Source: a virus. Taken from it: 37,392 nt of DNA. Location of the stretch: positions 1-37,392 of IMG/VR virus record IMGVR_UViG_3300023174_000362; one strand, given 5' to 3'. Under the pieces are notes generated by a model. It did no database searches and was not told where the DNA came from. It saw only the letters and a list, made by a program, of their open reading frames with translations. This document shows positions 1 to 8,561 of the stretch, piece by piece; within the stretch, counting starts at the first letter, position 1, and each line of letters opens with the position of its first letter. A program made the position numbers and the translations under genes.

Positions 1-195
1 TGAGAAGGCACCGAGAAAAGCATCACCAGCAGCGGCAACTTGAATCTGGCCAGATGTGTCCATCTTGACAGGTTGCCCTTTGAGAATATCCGATGTATAA
101 CCGGAAAGAATACCGTCAGCTTGCGCTTGGGCGCGATCCAAACCAGAAGGATGGAAAGCGGGGCGCATACCGAACGGAGCGTTAGTTGCAGACAT
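1..195 (-). CDS. Partial phage head protein (capsid region), N-terminal 65 residues
   Basis: The frame is open from an ATG at 195 to the left edge, so only the first 65 residues are visible. An SD-like GGAG lies about 8 bases upstream of the ATG. The N-terminus starts MSATNAPFGMRP and continues with a Gly/Ala/Thr-rich, beta-prone segment. The gene follows the scaffold-like gene and an unknown in the late operon, where the major capsid or a decoration protein is normally found. I infer a head structural protein; too little is visible to choose between capsid, decoration or another virion protein. Confidence 0.6.
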   Translation of the reverse strand, partial: MSATNAPFGMRPAFHPSGLDRAQAQADGILSGYTSDILKGQPVKMDTSGQIQVAAAGDAFLGAFS

Positions 196-233
196 AGTCT
201 TACTCCAATTTAAAAGGTTTGCTTACCCTGAGC

Positions 234-776
234 TCACGTAAATACGGGCGCAGGAGGAACTTCATTCATGCGGTCAAGACCTTCGCCCTCAACTTGGCCA
301 AGTCTACGACCATTGCTGTCACGAGTCGACTGAAAGTTATCAACTTGGGAACGGATTTTCTCCGCTTCCTCACGAGGAGCATTGTAATGTAACTCCGTCA
401 TGATTTCTTGATAGATCTCCATCGGCATCTTGTACAGCACCATTTCATTACACGCAACAAATCCGGTCATTTCTCCAGCCTTAACCTTCAGGTTCTCAAA
501 GCCAGGTATATCATCGGCTTTCACAGGCTCATAACCCATTCGCATACGCTTATGAATAGGATCGTATTGATTGGTTGTTGACAACCAGCATAAATGATAT
601 CCGGGAATTTCCGGAGGAGTGGGCAGCGCTTCTTGAATCCACTCCGAACGGAACATTCTACGACGTTCCTGCGCACTTGCTAACTCTGTATCCGCAGACG
701 CACGTGTTTTATCCTCGCTTGCGCGAGACTCACGACCTCCGGCTACAGTATCTTTTTTGAGACGTTCGTCACTCAT
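234..776 (-). CDS. Conserved phage head-region protein of unknown function
   Basis: About 180 residues. I chose the ATG at 776 (MSDERLKK) over one five codons upstream because GAGGAA lies at proper SD spacing before it. The first 45 residues are highly charged and probably disordered or helical. The middle (PEIPGYHLCWLSTTNQYDPI) looks folded, and the C-terminus is again charged, ending in a Pro-rich tail. It lies between the scaffold-like gene and the capsid-region gene, so a minor head or head-assembly role is plausible. No catalytic motif was recognised. Confidence 0.7.
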   Translation of the reverse strand: MSDERLKKDTVAGGRESRASEDKTRASADTELASAQERRRMFRSEWIQEALPTPPEIPGYHLCWLSTTNQYDPIHKRMRMGYEPVKADDIPGFENLKVKAGEMTGFVACNEMVLYKMPMEIYQEIMTELHYNAPREEAEKIRSQVDNFQSTRDSNGRRLGQVEGEGLDRMNEVPPAPVFT

Positions 777-847
777 AATCTTTTTCCTCACCAGTTTAAC
801 TAACCGGCATTAGGGTTGATGAAATTTTAACCTGTTTTTTGTTGAAT

Positions 848-1816
848 TTAACGCAGCCCTAAAGAGCGGTCATATTCAGCATATCGGCGGATCATTTTCT
901 GACGCTCGGTCTGGTCCTCCCACTTACCCGCATCCTTAATCGCTTTGACGCGCTCAGGGGATAAACGGAACTCACCAGGACGTGAGGCAGGTGAACTTTC
1001 GCGCCCTGAGCCCACTACCGAGCGAGGGCGACGCGTGGTGCCTTGCGATTGTTGCCTACCGTAACGATGCGGTAAGTAACGCTGCAAACGCGTATCCAAC
1101 TCATCCCAATAGTCCTCAGAAGTTGGATCCCATCCTTCTTCCACAAGTTCTTCATCAACTTTGACAGCGATCTTAGAGTCGGTATCTTTCCCGTTAGGAT
1201 CGTACCAATCATTCCTCGCCATCCAATCACTTGCGTGCCGTTGCAGCCTTGGATCAGGAGCTTTGGGTACAGAAGCTGATGTAGGTTCCGCGGATGAACG
1301 CCTCTTCAGCGCATCCAACGACTCATAGTTTCGCTTCGCATCATACCAAGCCTCTTGCGCATCTGCTACGCCTTGACCGTCTCCGATCTTAGCCGCTTCG
1401 GCAATTTTCATCTTAGCATACTGCACGCGAAGGGCTGCATCCTCGATTGCTTTATCCAATCGGGCTACGTCCGCTCCGGCAGTTCGCTTCTCTAGAACAG
1501 CAAGACGTTCAGCCATGTGGTCGTTCTGACGCTTGAGCACGTTGATAAGCTGGTTAGACTCTTTCGCCTTTTCGCGGTGAATCTGTTTTTTCAACTTACG
1601 TTCTTCACGTCTGGCTTCTCTAATCGCCTCACGCTCAGGATCGGTGCCACGGTCTTCACCGTCATCATCGTCCTGGTCATCAGCGCTGCTCAGGTTCTTG
1701 TCGTCATCCTGGTCATTACGATTGTCATCAGGTGCTTCACCTGCTGGCATCTTAACAACAGCGGAGCCGTCTTGCTCTTCTGAGACTTGTAGTTCGAGTT
1801 TTTCAGTTGCGTTCAT
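848..1816 (-). CDS. Putative head scaffolding protein
   Basis: 322 residues. The N-terminal 60 are extremely acidic (runs of Asp around residues 35-55). A long Lys/Arg/Glu-rich helical stretch follows at about 60-170, with coiled-coil character, then a basic Ser/Pro/Arg-rich C-terminal part. This composition, and the position between portal and capsid-region genes, are typical of scaffolding proteins that guide procapsid assembly and then leave. The start overlaps the stop of the GroES-like gene by four bases. Residues 16-23 (DGSAVVKM) closely match portal residues 42-49. The assignment rests on composition and synteny, not on a sequence signature. Confidence 0.6.
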   Translation of the reverse strand: MNATEKLELQVSEEQDGSAVVKMPAGEAPDDNRNDQDDDKNLSSADDQDDDDGEDRGTDPEREAIREARREERKLKKQIHREKAKESNQLINVLKRQNDHMAERLAVLEKRTAGADVARLDKAIEDAALRVQYAKMKIAEAAKIGDGQGVADAQEAWYDAKRNYESLDALKRRSSAEPTSASVPKAPDPRLQRHASDWMARNDWYDPNGKDTDSKIAVKVDEELVEEGWDPTSEDYWDELDTRLQRYLPHRYGRQQSQGTTRRPRSVVGSGRESSPASRPGEFRLSPERVKAIKDAGKWEDQTERQKMIRRYAEYDRSLGLR

Positions 1817-2244
1817 AGGAATGCTTTCACTTCTAAGGGATCACCCGTCACTTTAGCAATGACTTCGTGATCGTTAAAAATTGAGAACAAAGCAACTTGT
1901 CCAAGTGCTTTATCCCCGTACACGACTTCCCAGCGGTCGCCGCCCCACTTGGGCATACGAACGTAGTCGCCTACCTCAATCCAGTTGCCCTCAGGCCACG
2001 GCTCAAGGCTATCGCGTTTCTTGAAAGCGAGCGGTCCAATGGCGATAACTTTCGCTACCTGATTGTTCCACTTCTCAGTTTCCTTGGTCTCTTCGACCAG
2101 AACGATCCCTGATGAGGTAACCGTCTTTTTGGCTTGACGCCATTGGACTAATACTCTACCACCAACAGGTACTGCTCCGGCATCAACTGCGGGAAATGCT
2201 TCCTGCAACGCTGCTTCATTCGAAGCTTCCGGTTTATCGCTCAT
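1813..2244 (-). CDS. GroES-like co-chaperonin
   Basis: 143 residues, longer than bacterial GroES (about 97) because of an acidic N-terminal extension and insertions. Family features in order: GGRVLVQW (28-35, first strand), a mobile loop with GIVL at 46-49 (GroES uses an IVL tripeptide to bind GroEL), KVIAIGP (65-71), an inserted loop, VGDYVRMPKWGG (91-102) and NDHEVIAKV (124-132). Phage co-chaperonins such as T4 gp31 replace host GroES so that GroEL can fold the capsid protein. Its place between scaffold and portal fits that role. AAGGA lies upstream of the ATG. Good match by eye; function is inferred. Confidence 0.78.
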   Translation of the reverse strand: MSDKPEASNEAALQEAFPAVDAGAVPVGGRVLVQWRQAKKTVTSSGIVLVEETKETEKWNNQVAKVIAIGPLAFKKRDSLEPWPEGNWIEVGDYVRMPKWGGDRWEVVYGDKALGQVALFSIFNDHEVIAKVTGDPLEVKAFL

Positions 2245-2422
2245 CTTTTTCGTCTTCCTTTAAAAGATCATCAATGATATCAAGAGCCATCTTCAGCCCT
2301 TGTCTTTGACCTACAAGCAAGTTGTAAGCCTCAACACTGCCGGCATTGCCGTCAGCTATTGACTCGCCGATCTCTGCCCTTCGCTGTTTCACCACAGCGA
2401 TCAGATCGCTCACATACCTCAT
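2234..2422 (-). CDS. Small helical protein of unknown function
   Basis: 62 residues, predicted mostly alpha-helical with a charged C-terminus (DDLLKEDEKDER). The start forms a TAATG junction with the 46-residue gene upstream, and the end overlaps the GroES-like start by 11 bases, so it is probably translated by coupling within the late operon. No domain recognised. Its size and place between portal and scaffold would suit a small head-assembly or co-chaperonin-associated protein, but nothing in the sequence shows this. Confidence 0.65.
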   Translation of the reverse strand: MRYVSDLIAVVKQRRAEIGESIADGNAGSVEAYNLLVGQRQGLKMALDIIDDLLKEDEKDER

Positions 2423-2562
2423 TACTTGTTTTTCTTAGCAACAGAGGGAGTGGGGGTTTTCTTTTGCTCGCTACCGCCTTTGGGAGCCAAGCTGGTCCCG
2501 TCAAGCTTCTCGCCCATGGCGATTCGTTTGTGCATGGGGATGCTTTCTTTTTCATTGCTCAT
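2422..2562 (-). CDS. Very small basic protein (46 residues) overlapping the portal end
   Basis: The frame starts with ATG at 2562 and runs 46 residues to a TAA at 2422-2424. It begins MSNEKESIPMHKRIAMGEKL and ends in a Lys-rich tail. A perfect AGGAGG lies five bases before the ATG, inside the portal coding sequence. The start overlaps the portal stop by 11 bases, and the stop forms TAATG with the next gene. Strong SD, coupling at both ends and coding-like composition support a real gene. Function unknown. Confidence 0.65.
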   Translation of the reverse strand: MSNEKESIPMHKRIAMGEKLDGTSLAPKGGSEQKKTPTPSVAKKNK

Positions 2563-5059
2563 TTGAGCCTCCTAGAGATTTATTAGCAGATTGTAGCGCT
2601 GCCGTGGCCGCTTTTTCCTGTTCACTGCGAAAGCTGACGTCATCCTGTTGAGTTTGCATACGTTCTTTCGTCAAGTTATCCGCTGCGTTCAACGCAACTT
2701 CAATTTGCTGGTCCCTCGTACGGATAATGTTGTCGGCTTTGTCTTTTGCTGCCTTCAACTGAATATCCGCTTGGTCACGCTGAGTGCGACGCTGAGTTTC
2801 AGCCATAGACGCTTTCAACAGCGCTATGTCACCGCCTTCCATTGGAGGCTCAGGCTTGTATTGCGAGGCAATTTTTGCCATATTAGCAAGTACGGGTGTA
2901 ATACGCTCAAATACTTGCTGGCTATCCAAGTTGACGTGCTGAGAAGCTAGACCAAACAGGCGATCGACCTGCTTTGTGATCTCTGGCATGTCGTAGCCGC
3001 TGATAGGTTCGCCCATAGCCTTCTCAACGTAGCCCTTCATATGCTCGCCGTACCACAACACCAAGTGTTGCTTGATGTGCTCGAGGGCGTTCATAGTAAA
3101 TGCAGGGGCGATTAGCGGGTTTGAGCCGTAAATCGGGTTCTGAGCGTAGTCCAAGTGGACTTGCAGGTGAGCAAGGTGATTCTGATGCGGGTAGGCGAAG
3201 GCGGCGCGTCCTAACGACATGGCTACATTCTCCTCAGCTGCGTTCAACTCCTTCGGCTCAGGCATATTAGGCATGAGCTCTTTGATATTTGATATCTTAA
3301 GCTGCTTCAGCGTGCGTTTAACCACCGCCTTCGGATCCATGATACCTGGGTACTGCTTATCAAGCGCAATAACCGCCTGATTTTGCGCCATGCGTTGCGT
3401 TTCGCTGAAGATATGCGGGTCACTGACGGGGATAACGTCTGTGTTACGTGCAAAGTCTTCCTTGCGGATAGGCAACTCAGCTACAATCTCACCTCGGCGC
3501 TGCTCATCTAGGTACCAGCGGTTCAGGCGACCCAAGATTTTCAGCATTCGACCTTGGCTGTTGTGCAAACGAGCGTGAATCGCGCTGAAAACTGCCGCGC
3601 CTTGCTCGATCAAAGCCTGTGTAGTACCAACTGGAGCCTGTGATGTGACGTCAGCAATCTTCTCTTCGCTCGTTGTCACCACGCCTTTAGCTGCTGAAGT
3701 CAACCAACCCAGCAACTCAAACAGTACGGGTGATGGAGGATTGAACGGCATAGGCATCGCTATCTTGCGAACGTCGTCAACTCCTGGGGCACCTTCTATT
3801 TCGGTTACCTGCGTTACCTCAATCTGTGGGCTCTGTCCGCTGATCTTGGCTCCCTTCAACTTCAGCATCGTGGCTGAGTTGTTTATGTGGGCAGTGTCAA
3901 GCAGAGCACGAAGACTTCCAGTAAGAGCAGCAGCCAAACCGCCAATAAGATGAGGAAAACCGATCGCGTACGCGCCGCGCCATGGGATGAACTTAAACTC
4001 GACCAACCAGTCTAACTTGGTCATCGTGTCATCGCCCTCTTCCCAGTTGCGATACAAACCCACGACTTCCGAGTTTAACTCGTCAATCATCAAAATGTAT
4101 GGAGCTAACTCGCCGTTTGATCGGCCATCATCTTCCATCTCGAGGTCAAGATAGATGTGATAGACGCGACGCTCACCATCGACGTTTTCTTCCGACTTCT
4201 TACCTTCAATCTTGTTGTTGGCCTTCTGCGCTTTGCTTTCGTCAGGCTCCATCGTTGCGCGAATGAAGTCAACATCGCGGTACATACCGATATTCATACG
4301 GCGCTCAAACTCTTGCGCAGTGATATCTTGTATTTCAGTGACGCGCTGTGCAGTGTAGAAGCTACCGGCTGAGAACGGCAGCAACACGTTGTCAATAGGT
4401 ACGAACTCAGCGCATGGGCGCTTCTTCTGTTCGTCGTACCACATCTTCATATACTGAGAGCCGCCCAGCGGGAGTTGAGTCAGCATTTGTTCCATCTCAT
4501 CACGGAACTCTTCAATCTGCTCAGTCAACTGCCAGTTCATATAGTCACGCTTACGCTCAGCTACCTCGGTCTTGTCTTCCGTGGCGTCGCCTAGGATGTT
4601 CGTACGCACGGGACCATCAGGTGGGAACAACTCTTTAATTGCTCGAGACTCAAAGTCCACACACGCTTCGGCCATAATCGGATGCACGACCTTGTTCGCG
4701 CCTTGGAAGTTCGCACCTCCTGGGGCGTCGTGTCCTAGACCCGTCCGGCGTAAACCCTCTTCGTACTGCTTGTCTCGCTCTTCCCGCGCCTCACGGTCCT
4801 TGTCAACGAGCTCTAAATAGCGTAGCGCAAGTTTATCAAGGTCCTGCGGGTCAAACTCATCAGCCAAGTTCGCGTAAAAGTCCTCATCCTCTGTAGGACC
4901 CTTCGTGTCAGTCATCCGAACAATAGCCGACCCGTCTGGCATTTCCTCAACATCAGAGTCTATTTCTTCGGTAAAGTCAACGACTAAACCCTCGGTGTCC
5001 TCTGGACCCTCAGGTAAATCCATCAGCGGTTGGGGGAATTCTGGATTTAACGTAGCCAT
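2552..5059 (-). CDS. Portal protein (P22-like type)
   Basis: 835 residues, the length expected for the large P22-type portal. It should form the dodecameric ring at one capsid vertex through which DNA is packaged and ejected. Visible features are an acidic N-terminus, a conserved segment around residues 117-145 (VVHPIMAEACVDFESRAIKE) typical of this group, a central Gly/Ala-rich helical stem region (GGLAAALTGSLRALLDTA), and a long Gln/Lys/Glu-rich helical C-terminus (about 740-835) resembling the barrel helix. It is preceded by TerL and other packaging genes and followed by scaffold, the usual order. An AAGG SD-like sequence precedes the ATG. Confidence 0.85.
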   Translation of the reverse strand: MATLNPEFPQPLMDLPEGPEDTEGLVVDFTEEIDSDVEEMPDGSAIVRMTDTKGPTEDEDFYANLADEFDPQDLDKLALRYLELVDKDREAREERDKQYEEGLRRTGLGHDAPGGANFQGANKVVHPIMAEACVDFESRAIKELFPPDGPVRTNILGDATEDKTEVAERKRDYMNWQLTEQIEEFRDEMEQMLTQLPLGGSQYMKMWYDEQKKRPCAEFVPIDNVLLPFSAGSFYTAQRVTEIQDITAQEFERRMNIGMYRDVDFIRATMEPDESKAQKANNKIEGKKSEENVDGERRVYHIYLDLEMEDDGRSNGELAPYILMIDELNSEVVGLYRNWEEGDDTMTKLDWLVEFKFIPWRGAYAIGFPHLIGGLAAALTGSLRALLDTAHINNSATMLKLKGAKISGQSPQIEVTQVTEIEGAPGVDDVRKIAMPMPFNPPSPVLFELLGWLTSAAKGVVTTSEEKIADVTSQAPVGTTQALIEQGAAVFSAIHARLHNSQGRMLKILGRLNRWYLDEQRRGEIVAELPIRKEDFARNTDVIPVSDPHIFSETQRMAQNQAVIALDKQYPGIMDPKAVVKRTLKQLKISNIKELMPNMPEPKELNAAEENVAMSLGRAAFAYPHQNHLAHLQVHLDYAQNPIYGSNPLIAPAFTMNALEHIKQHLVLWYGEHMKGYVEKAMGEPISGYDMPEITKQVDRLFGLASQHVNLDSQQVFERITPVLANMAKIASQYKPEPPMEGGDIALLKASMAETQRRTQRDQADIQLKAAKDKADNIIRTRDQQIEVALNAADNLTKERMQTQQDDVSFRSEQEKAATAALQSANKSLGGSNEQ

Positions 5060-5062
5060 AGG

Positions 5063-5737
5063 TTACCTTGCTTTATATTTTGGGTTCTTTACAATCCGCC
5101 CAGTCTTAGGGTCAAGTATATACATACTTACGGTGTCAGAAATTTTTGGGGCTTCTACCCCTGCGCTACTGTACTTCATTGGACCGCTCAACACACTTTC
5201 GTACTCTAACGTGCCAGGAAAAGTCTTTGACAGATAGTCGCGCCAGCGTTGTGAAGCTACATTGAAAGCATCTGGGTTTGCTTGCGCCAACGCCGCCGTT
5301 TGTTTGTCCATTGTACCGATACCTTGAGCACGCGCAGTTTCTGCAGCGAGTTGTTCAAGAGGTGAAAGAAGCTGAGCGCCGTAGACAGCTTGATTCTCGC
5401 CCATAGGTCTTGTCATATCTTTAGACAAAACATTTTGGTAATTTTCTGGAGTTAGACCATAGAAGTTAGCGCGATTTTGTAAATCCACACCAGACCCAAC
5501 GCCCTCGTCTTTAATACCTGCAGCGCCAGCATACGCCTCATAATTATTAAAATCCATCGGGTTAACGTAACCAGGACGCTGCATCTGCCAAGACTCAAGC
5601 GCGATTCGTTGCTCCATCGGATTGGTTATTTTGGTTAAATCTGGTTGACGAGCAGCCCATTGCTCTACAGTCTCAGGTGGAGCGCTCACTTCGCCGCCTC
5701 CGGCGTATAGGGCTATCAAATCTTGTATTTCTTTCAT
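5063..5737 (-). CDS. Unknown protein between packaging and portal genes
   Basis: 224 residues, rich in Ala, Gln, Asn and Pro, with no membrane segment and no motif recognised. The start overlaps the end of the 841-residue PcfJ-like gene by four bases (ATGA) and the stop lies four bases before the portal start, so the three are co-translated. The Ala/Gln-rich composition resembles low-complexity virion proteins of podovirus-like phages. A minor structural or ejected protein is possible, but not shown. Confidence 0.65.
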   Translation of the reverse strand: MKEIQDLIALYAGGGEVSAPPETVEQWAARQPDLTKITNPMEQRIALESWQMQRPGYVNPMDFNNYEAYAGAAGIKDEGVGSGVDLQNRANFYGLTPENYQNVLSKDMTRPMGENQAVYGAQLLSPLEQLAAETARAQGIGTMDKQTAALAQANPDAFNVASQRWRDYLSKTFPGTLEYESVLSGPMKYSSAGVEAPKISDTVSMYILDPKTGRIVKNPKYKAR

Positions 5738-8259
5738 CGCGGTTGCTCCATAACAAAACGAGCGAAATCAGGGTCAGTAAAGAAACCGCCGCCGTCGCTC
5801 ATGTCCGGCGTGGTGAAATCATCAGGGGTAGTGACTGAGCCCCCAACGGCGTAAGCAGGTGGTTCCTCGCCGCCTATGCGGAACTTCTTCAAGTCTTCTA
5901 AGGTTTTCGCCCCACGGATAGCCTCAGCTGGTACGTTCTCGTACAACGACGAGCCGCCGCTGAGACTAAACTTCTCATGCGGTAGGTTCTTTTCGTTGAG
6001 CATCGCTTGTATTGAGCTCAAAGACTCAGGCGTAAACTCATCAACCTGCATCAAGTTCAACGTGTTAGGTGCAGTCTTCTCAGTTCGCCCCATCAGCAGC
6101 GAGCCGTGTTCCATGTTCAAGCTGCTAGGGTCAAGCGGAGCTACACCTAACTTCGTTGCGTAGTCTGGATCCATCAACGACTTAGTATGCGTGTTCTCAA
6201 CGTCAAACACCTCAAGCTGCTTGGACTTTGGATTGTACCAGAACGGATTAGTGACAGGTTCTGGAGTTGGAGCGGGGAGTGGAGCCGGAGCGGGTGCCGC
6301 TTCTACGGGTGCGTACTTCCTCAATACGTCTGGAACTTCTCTTGGTATTCCCGTCTCTATAGTCTCATCCATATGCTGAATCAGTTGTCTGTAGTCTTTA
6401 TCAGACACGAATCTTGGTAGCTTCAAACCGAGGTCTTCAGCGTATTGGAGCGTAGTACCGAGTTCGTAACTAGTATCGCGCAGCCCTGCATTATGCGCCT
6501 CTTCAACGATATGCCAGTCATTTCCTTGTATGAAATCCTGCGTGTAGGGGTCGTACTTTTCAATAGGGCGTGCGTTGCCTTTGCCCTTGATCTGGTGTAT
6601 AGTGGGCTCAAAAGGTCCAAGCTGCGGCATGTACCTACCTGTAGTGTCATCAAACTTCCAGCGTATGTTATCGTCTAAGACGTTGCGTCTTTTCAGATCG
6701 GCGAAAACCTCAGGAGGTAGTTCTTCTTGACCGATAGTTCCTTCTCTAGGAGACACAGGAGGCTCAACCTCAATGGTCGCATGAGCTCTACCTTTGGGGT
6801 CGCGCAAACTGAATATTCGCACTTTTCCTTCAGCGACGGCGGGACAATAGCCGCCTACGCAGTGACCCATGGAGCTGCCTTCAAGCTCTAGAGCTTTTTC
6901 TAACTCACCGTAGTTTTTAGATTTTGAGTACGCTGCGGTTGCATCTTCAGGCGACTTCCAACCTATTTTACCAGTGCTCGGGTCTTTCCAAGAAAGAGCT
7001 TGTCCTGGCTCATAGATTTCAAATACATCTCCGTCTTTTCGGATTAGAGAGGTAATGTCCTGAACTGTGTCAGGCAGTTTAAGCTCAACCCACTTATACC
7101 CGTCAGGATATTCTTTCACTACTGAGGTGACTGGGCTCTTCTCTAGAGCCTTGATTGCCGCGTCGTGAGAACGAGCAGCTTGATTGGCTCGCCATTCGTT
7201 GATCTTAGACACGTGATTGACTACGTCAGATACTGACATCTGCTCAAGCTTCTTGGGATCTATCTGCAACACTTTGGGTAAGTTGTCGCCCAGCGTAGTA
7301 GCGTTGCGCAGCTCGTCAACGATATGATCGAACCCGAGCATCTTGGTAGGTTGATAGCTGGTTCCGAATTTATAAACGTCTGCATCAGGATCTACTTTAT
7401 GTATCCAAGATCCTGCCCCCGCCTCAGCTTTGATGCTTGGGTCTGGCCATACGGTGCTATTTCTCGCCTTACCCCCTTGGATCTGAGCGTCGGTTAGAGC
7501 TTCCCAGTCTGCAGCGAGTTGTGATCCTGCTGAGCCTTCAGTTGGGTATCCTGCCAAACCGCGATGCGTCTGAGCCCTCAGCCTCATAGAGTTACTGACA
7601 TCGGGTTCGAAGTGTAACTTGCCCTTCTCCGCTAGTAAACGTACTGGGTCTTTATCAGTACCCATCTCGTTCTTGATGTACTTGTTTAGCTTGGTGTCGA
7701 TCCAATTACTAATAGCGACATCGCCCCTGTTACCGATACCAAGCTCGTACGCGTCCTTCGGGTCTATGCCTGCGTTGGGCTTTATGCTCTCTAGGTTCTT
7801 CTCAACATTGAACCAGTTGCCCCCGCCGCCTTTTGGCTTCACGACGTTGAGCGGCTTCACGGCTTCGGGTATGAACTTGGATAGTGGGCTTTCCGCTCCA
7901 TGATAGATCGCTTCGTTCAGTCCGGCTCCCAGAGCCTTGCCGGTCAGCTTCGCCCCCTTCAGCGCAGGACCAGCGAGTGGAGCGATTTGGGCTGCGGTTC
8001 CGACGGGGAAGCCGTACTCAGCGCCCTGTCTCACTCTTGATGTGTTTGGGTCTAGCACCGAGCCGCCCAGTTCGTCAGGCGCCATACCGAGTAAACCCGC
8101 TCCTGCACCATAGACCTCGGGGTACTGCTGACGCAAGTACGAGCCTTCGCCTGTGCGCGTGAGCATCTGCGTGTTACGTAGGTCACCTGCTGCCGGTTTC
8201 CCGTACAGCATGTCCAGAAGCTTGGCTTCTTTCGTTTGAGGTTTTCCGCGTGTGGCCAT
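5734..8259 (-). CDS. Large putative virion or packaging-region protein with PcfJ-like domain
   Basis: 841 residues. The N-terminal 130 residues contain Gly/Ala-rich segments, as in virion proteins. A PcfJ-like region is visible: SMGHCVGGYC at about 462-471, then GKVRIFSLRDPKGRAHATIEV, and QIKGKGNARPIEKYD at about 554-568. PcfJ is a conjugative-plasmid protein of poorly known biochemistry, and related domains occur in phages. A Pro/Ala-rich linker (about 660-680) precedes a second folded part. It lies between the terminase block and the portal. No SD is seen before the ATG at 8259, but a TATAAT sits exactly where it would start a leaderless transcript. Confidence 0.65.
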   Translation of the reverse strand: MATRGKPQTKEAKLLDMLYGKPAAGDLRNTQMLTRTGEGSYLRQQYPEVYGAGAGLLGMAPDELGGSVLDPNTSRVRQGAEYGFPVGTAAQIAPLAGPALKGAKLTGKALGAGLNEAIYHGAESPLSKFIPEAVKPLNVVKPKGGGGNWFNVEKNLESIKPNAGIDPKDAYELGIGNRGDVAISNWIDTKLNKYIKNEMGTDKDPVRLLAEKGKLHFEPDVSNSMRLRAQTHRGLAGYPTEGSAGSQLAADWEALTDAQIQGGKARNSTVWPDPSIKAEAGAGSWIHKVDPDADVYKFGTSYQPTKMLGFDHIVDELRNATTLGDNLPKVLQIDPKKLEQMSVSDVVNHVSKINEWRANQAARSHDAAIKALEKSPVTSVVKEYPDGYKWVELKLPDTVQDITSLIRKDGDVFEIYEPGQALSWKDPSTGKIGWKSPEDATAAYSKSKNYGELEKALELEGSSMGHCVGGYCPAVAEGKVRIFSLRDPKGRAHATIEVEPPVSPREGTIGQEELPPEVFADLKRRNVLDDNIRWKFDDTTGRYMPQLGPFEPTIHQIKGKGNARPIEKYDPYTQDFIQGNDWHIVEEAHNAGLRDTSYELGTTLQYAEDLGLKLPRFVSDKDYRQLIQHMDETIETGIPREVPDVLRKYAPVEAAPAPAPLPAPTPEPVTNPFWYNPKSKQLEVFDVENTHTKSLMDPDYATKLGVAPLDPSSLNMEHGSLLMGRTEKTAPNTLNLMQVDEFTPESLSSIQAMLNEKNLPHEKFSLSGGSSLYENVPAEAIRGAKTLEDLKKFRIGGEEPPAYAVGGSVTTPDDFTTPDMSDGGGFFTDPDFARFVMEQPR

Positions 8260-8268
8260 GGGGCGTAA

Positions 8269-8550
8269 TTATAACGCGCTCGGTTCTGGTTCGTACGTGG
8301 CTTCAAAGATCTTGGGTTTCACTGGGTAGTGCTCGCCATTGACCCCTGTGACGACCCAGTCTCCTGGGCATACGCGATGGCCTCCCTCCAGAGTGAGGAT
8401 CCATCCGTGGGTCACTACCGGAAGGTCACACACTGGGCAAGTGCGGTTGCCGTTCCCCTTCGGATGTCGGTAGTGGTCAACGCACTTCAGGTCTCCGAAC
8501 TTGCGCCACTGCATGGCGTCTACTAGTACTGGCTTCTTGCGGAACTTCAT
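8269..8550 (-). CDS. Small conserved phage protein with a Cys cluster (MKFRKKP family)
   Basis: 93 residues. The start MKFRKKPVLVDAMQW and the C-terminal pattern ending GDWVVTGVNGEHYPVKP match a widespread family of small phage proteins of unknown function. Between them lie C23, C38 and C41, with His residues nearby, a possible metal site inserted in the family core. An AAAGGA SD-like sequence precedes the ATG. It sits downstream of TerL in the packaging operon. No function can be assigned. Confidence 0.75.
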   Translation of the reverse strand: MKFRKKPVLVDAMQWRKFGDLKCVDHYRHPKGNGNRTCPVCDLPVVTHGWILTLEGGHRVCPGDWVVTGVNGEHYPVKPKIFEATYEPEPSAL

Positions 8551-8561
8551 GCGAATATCCT

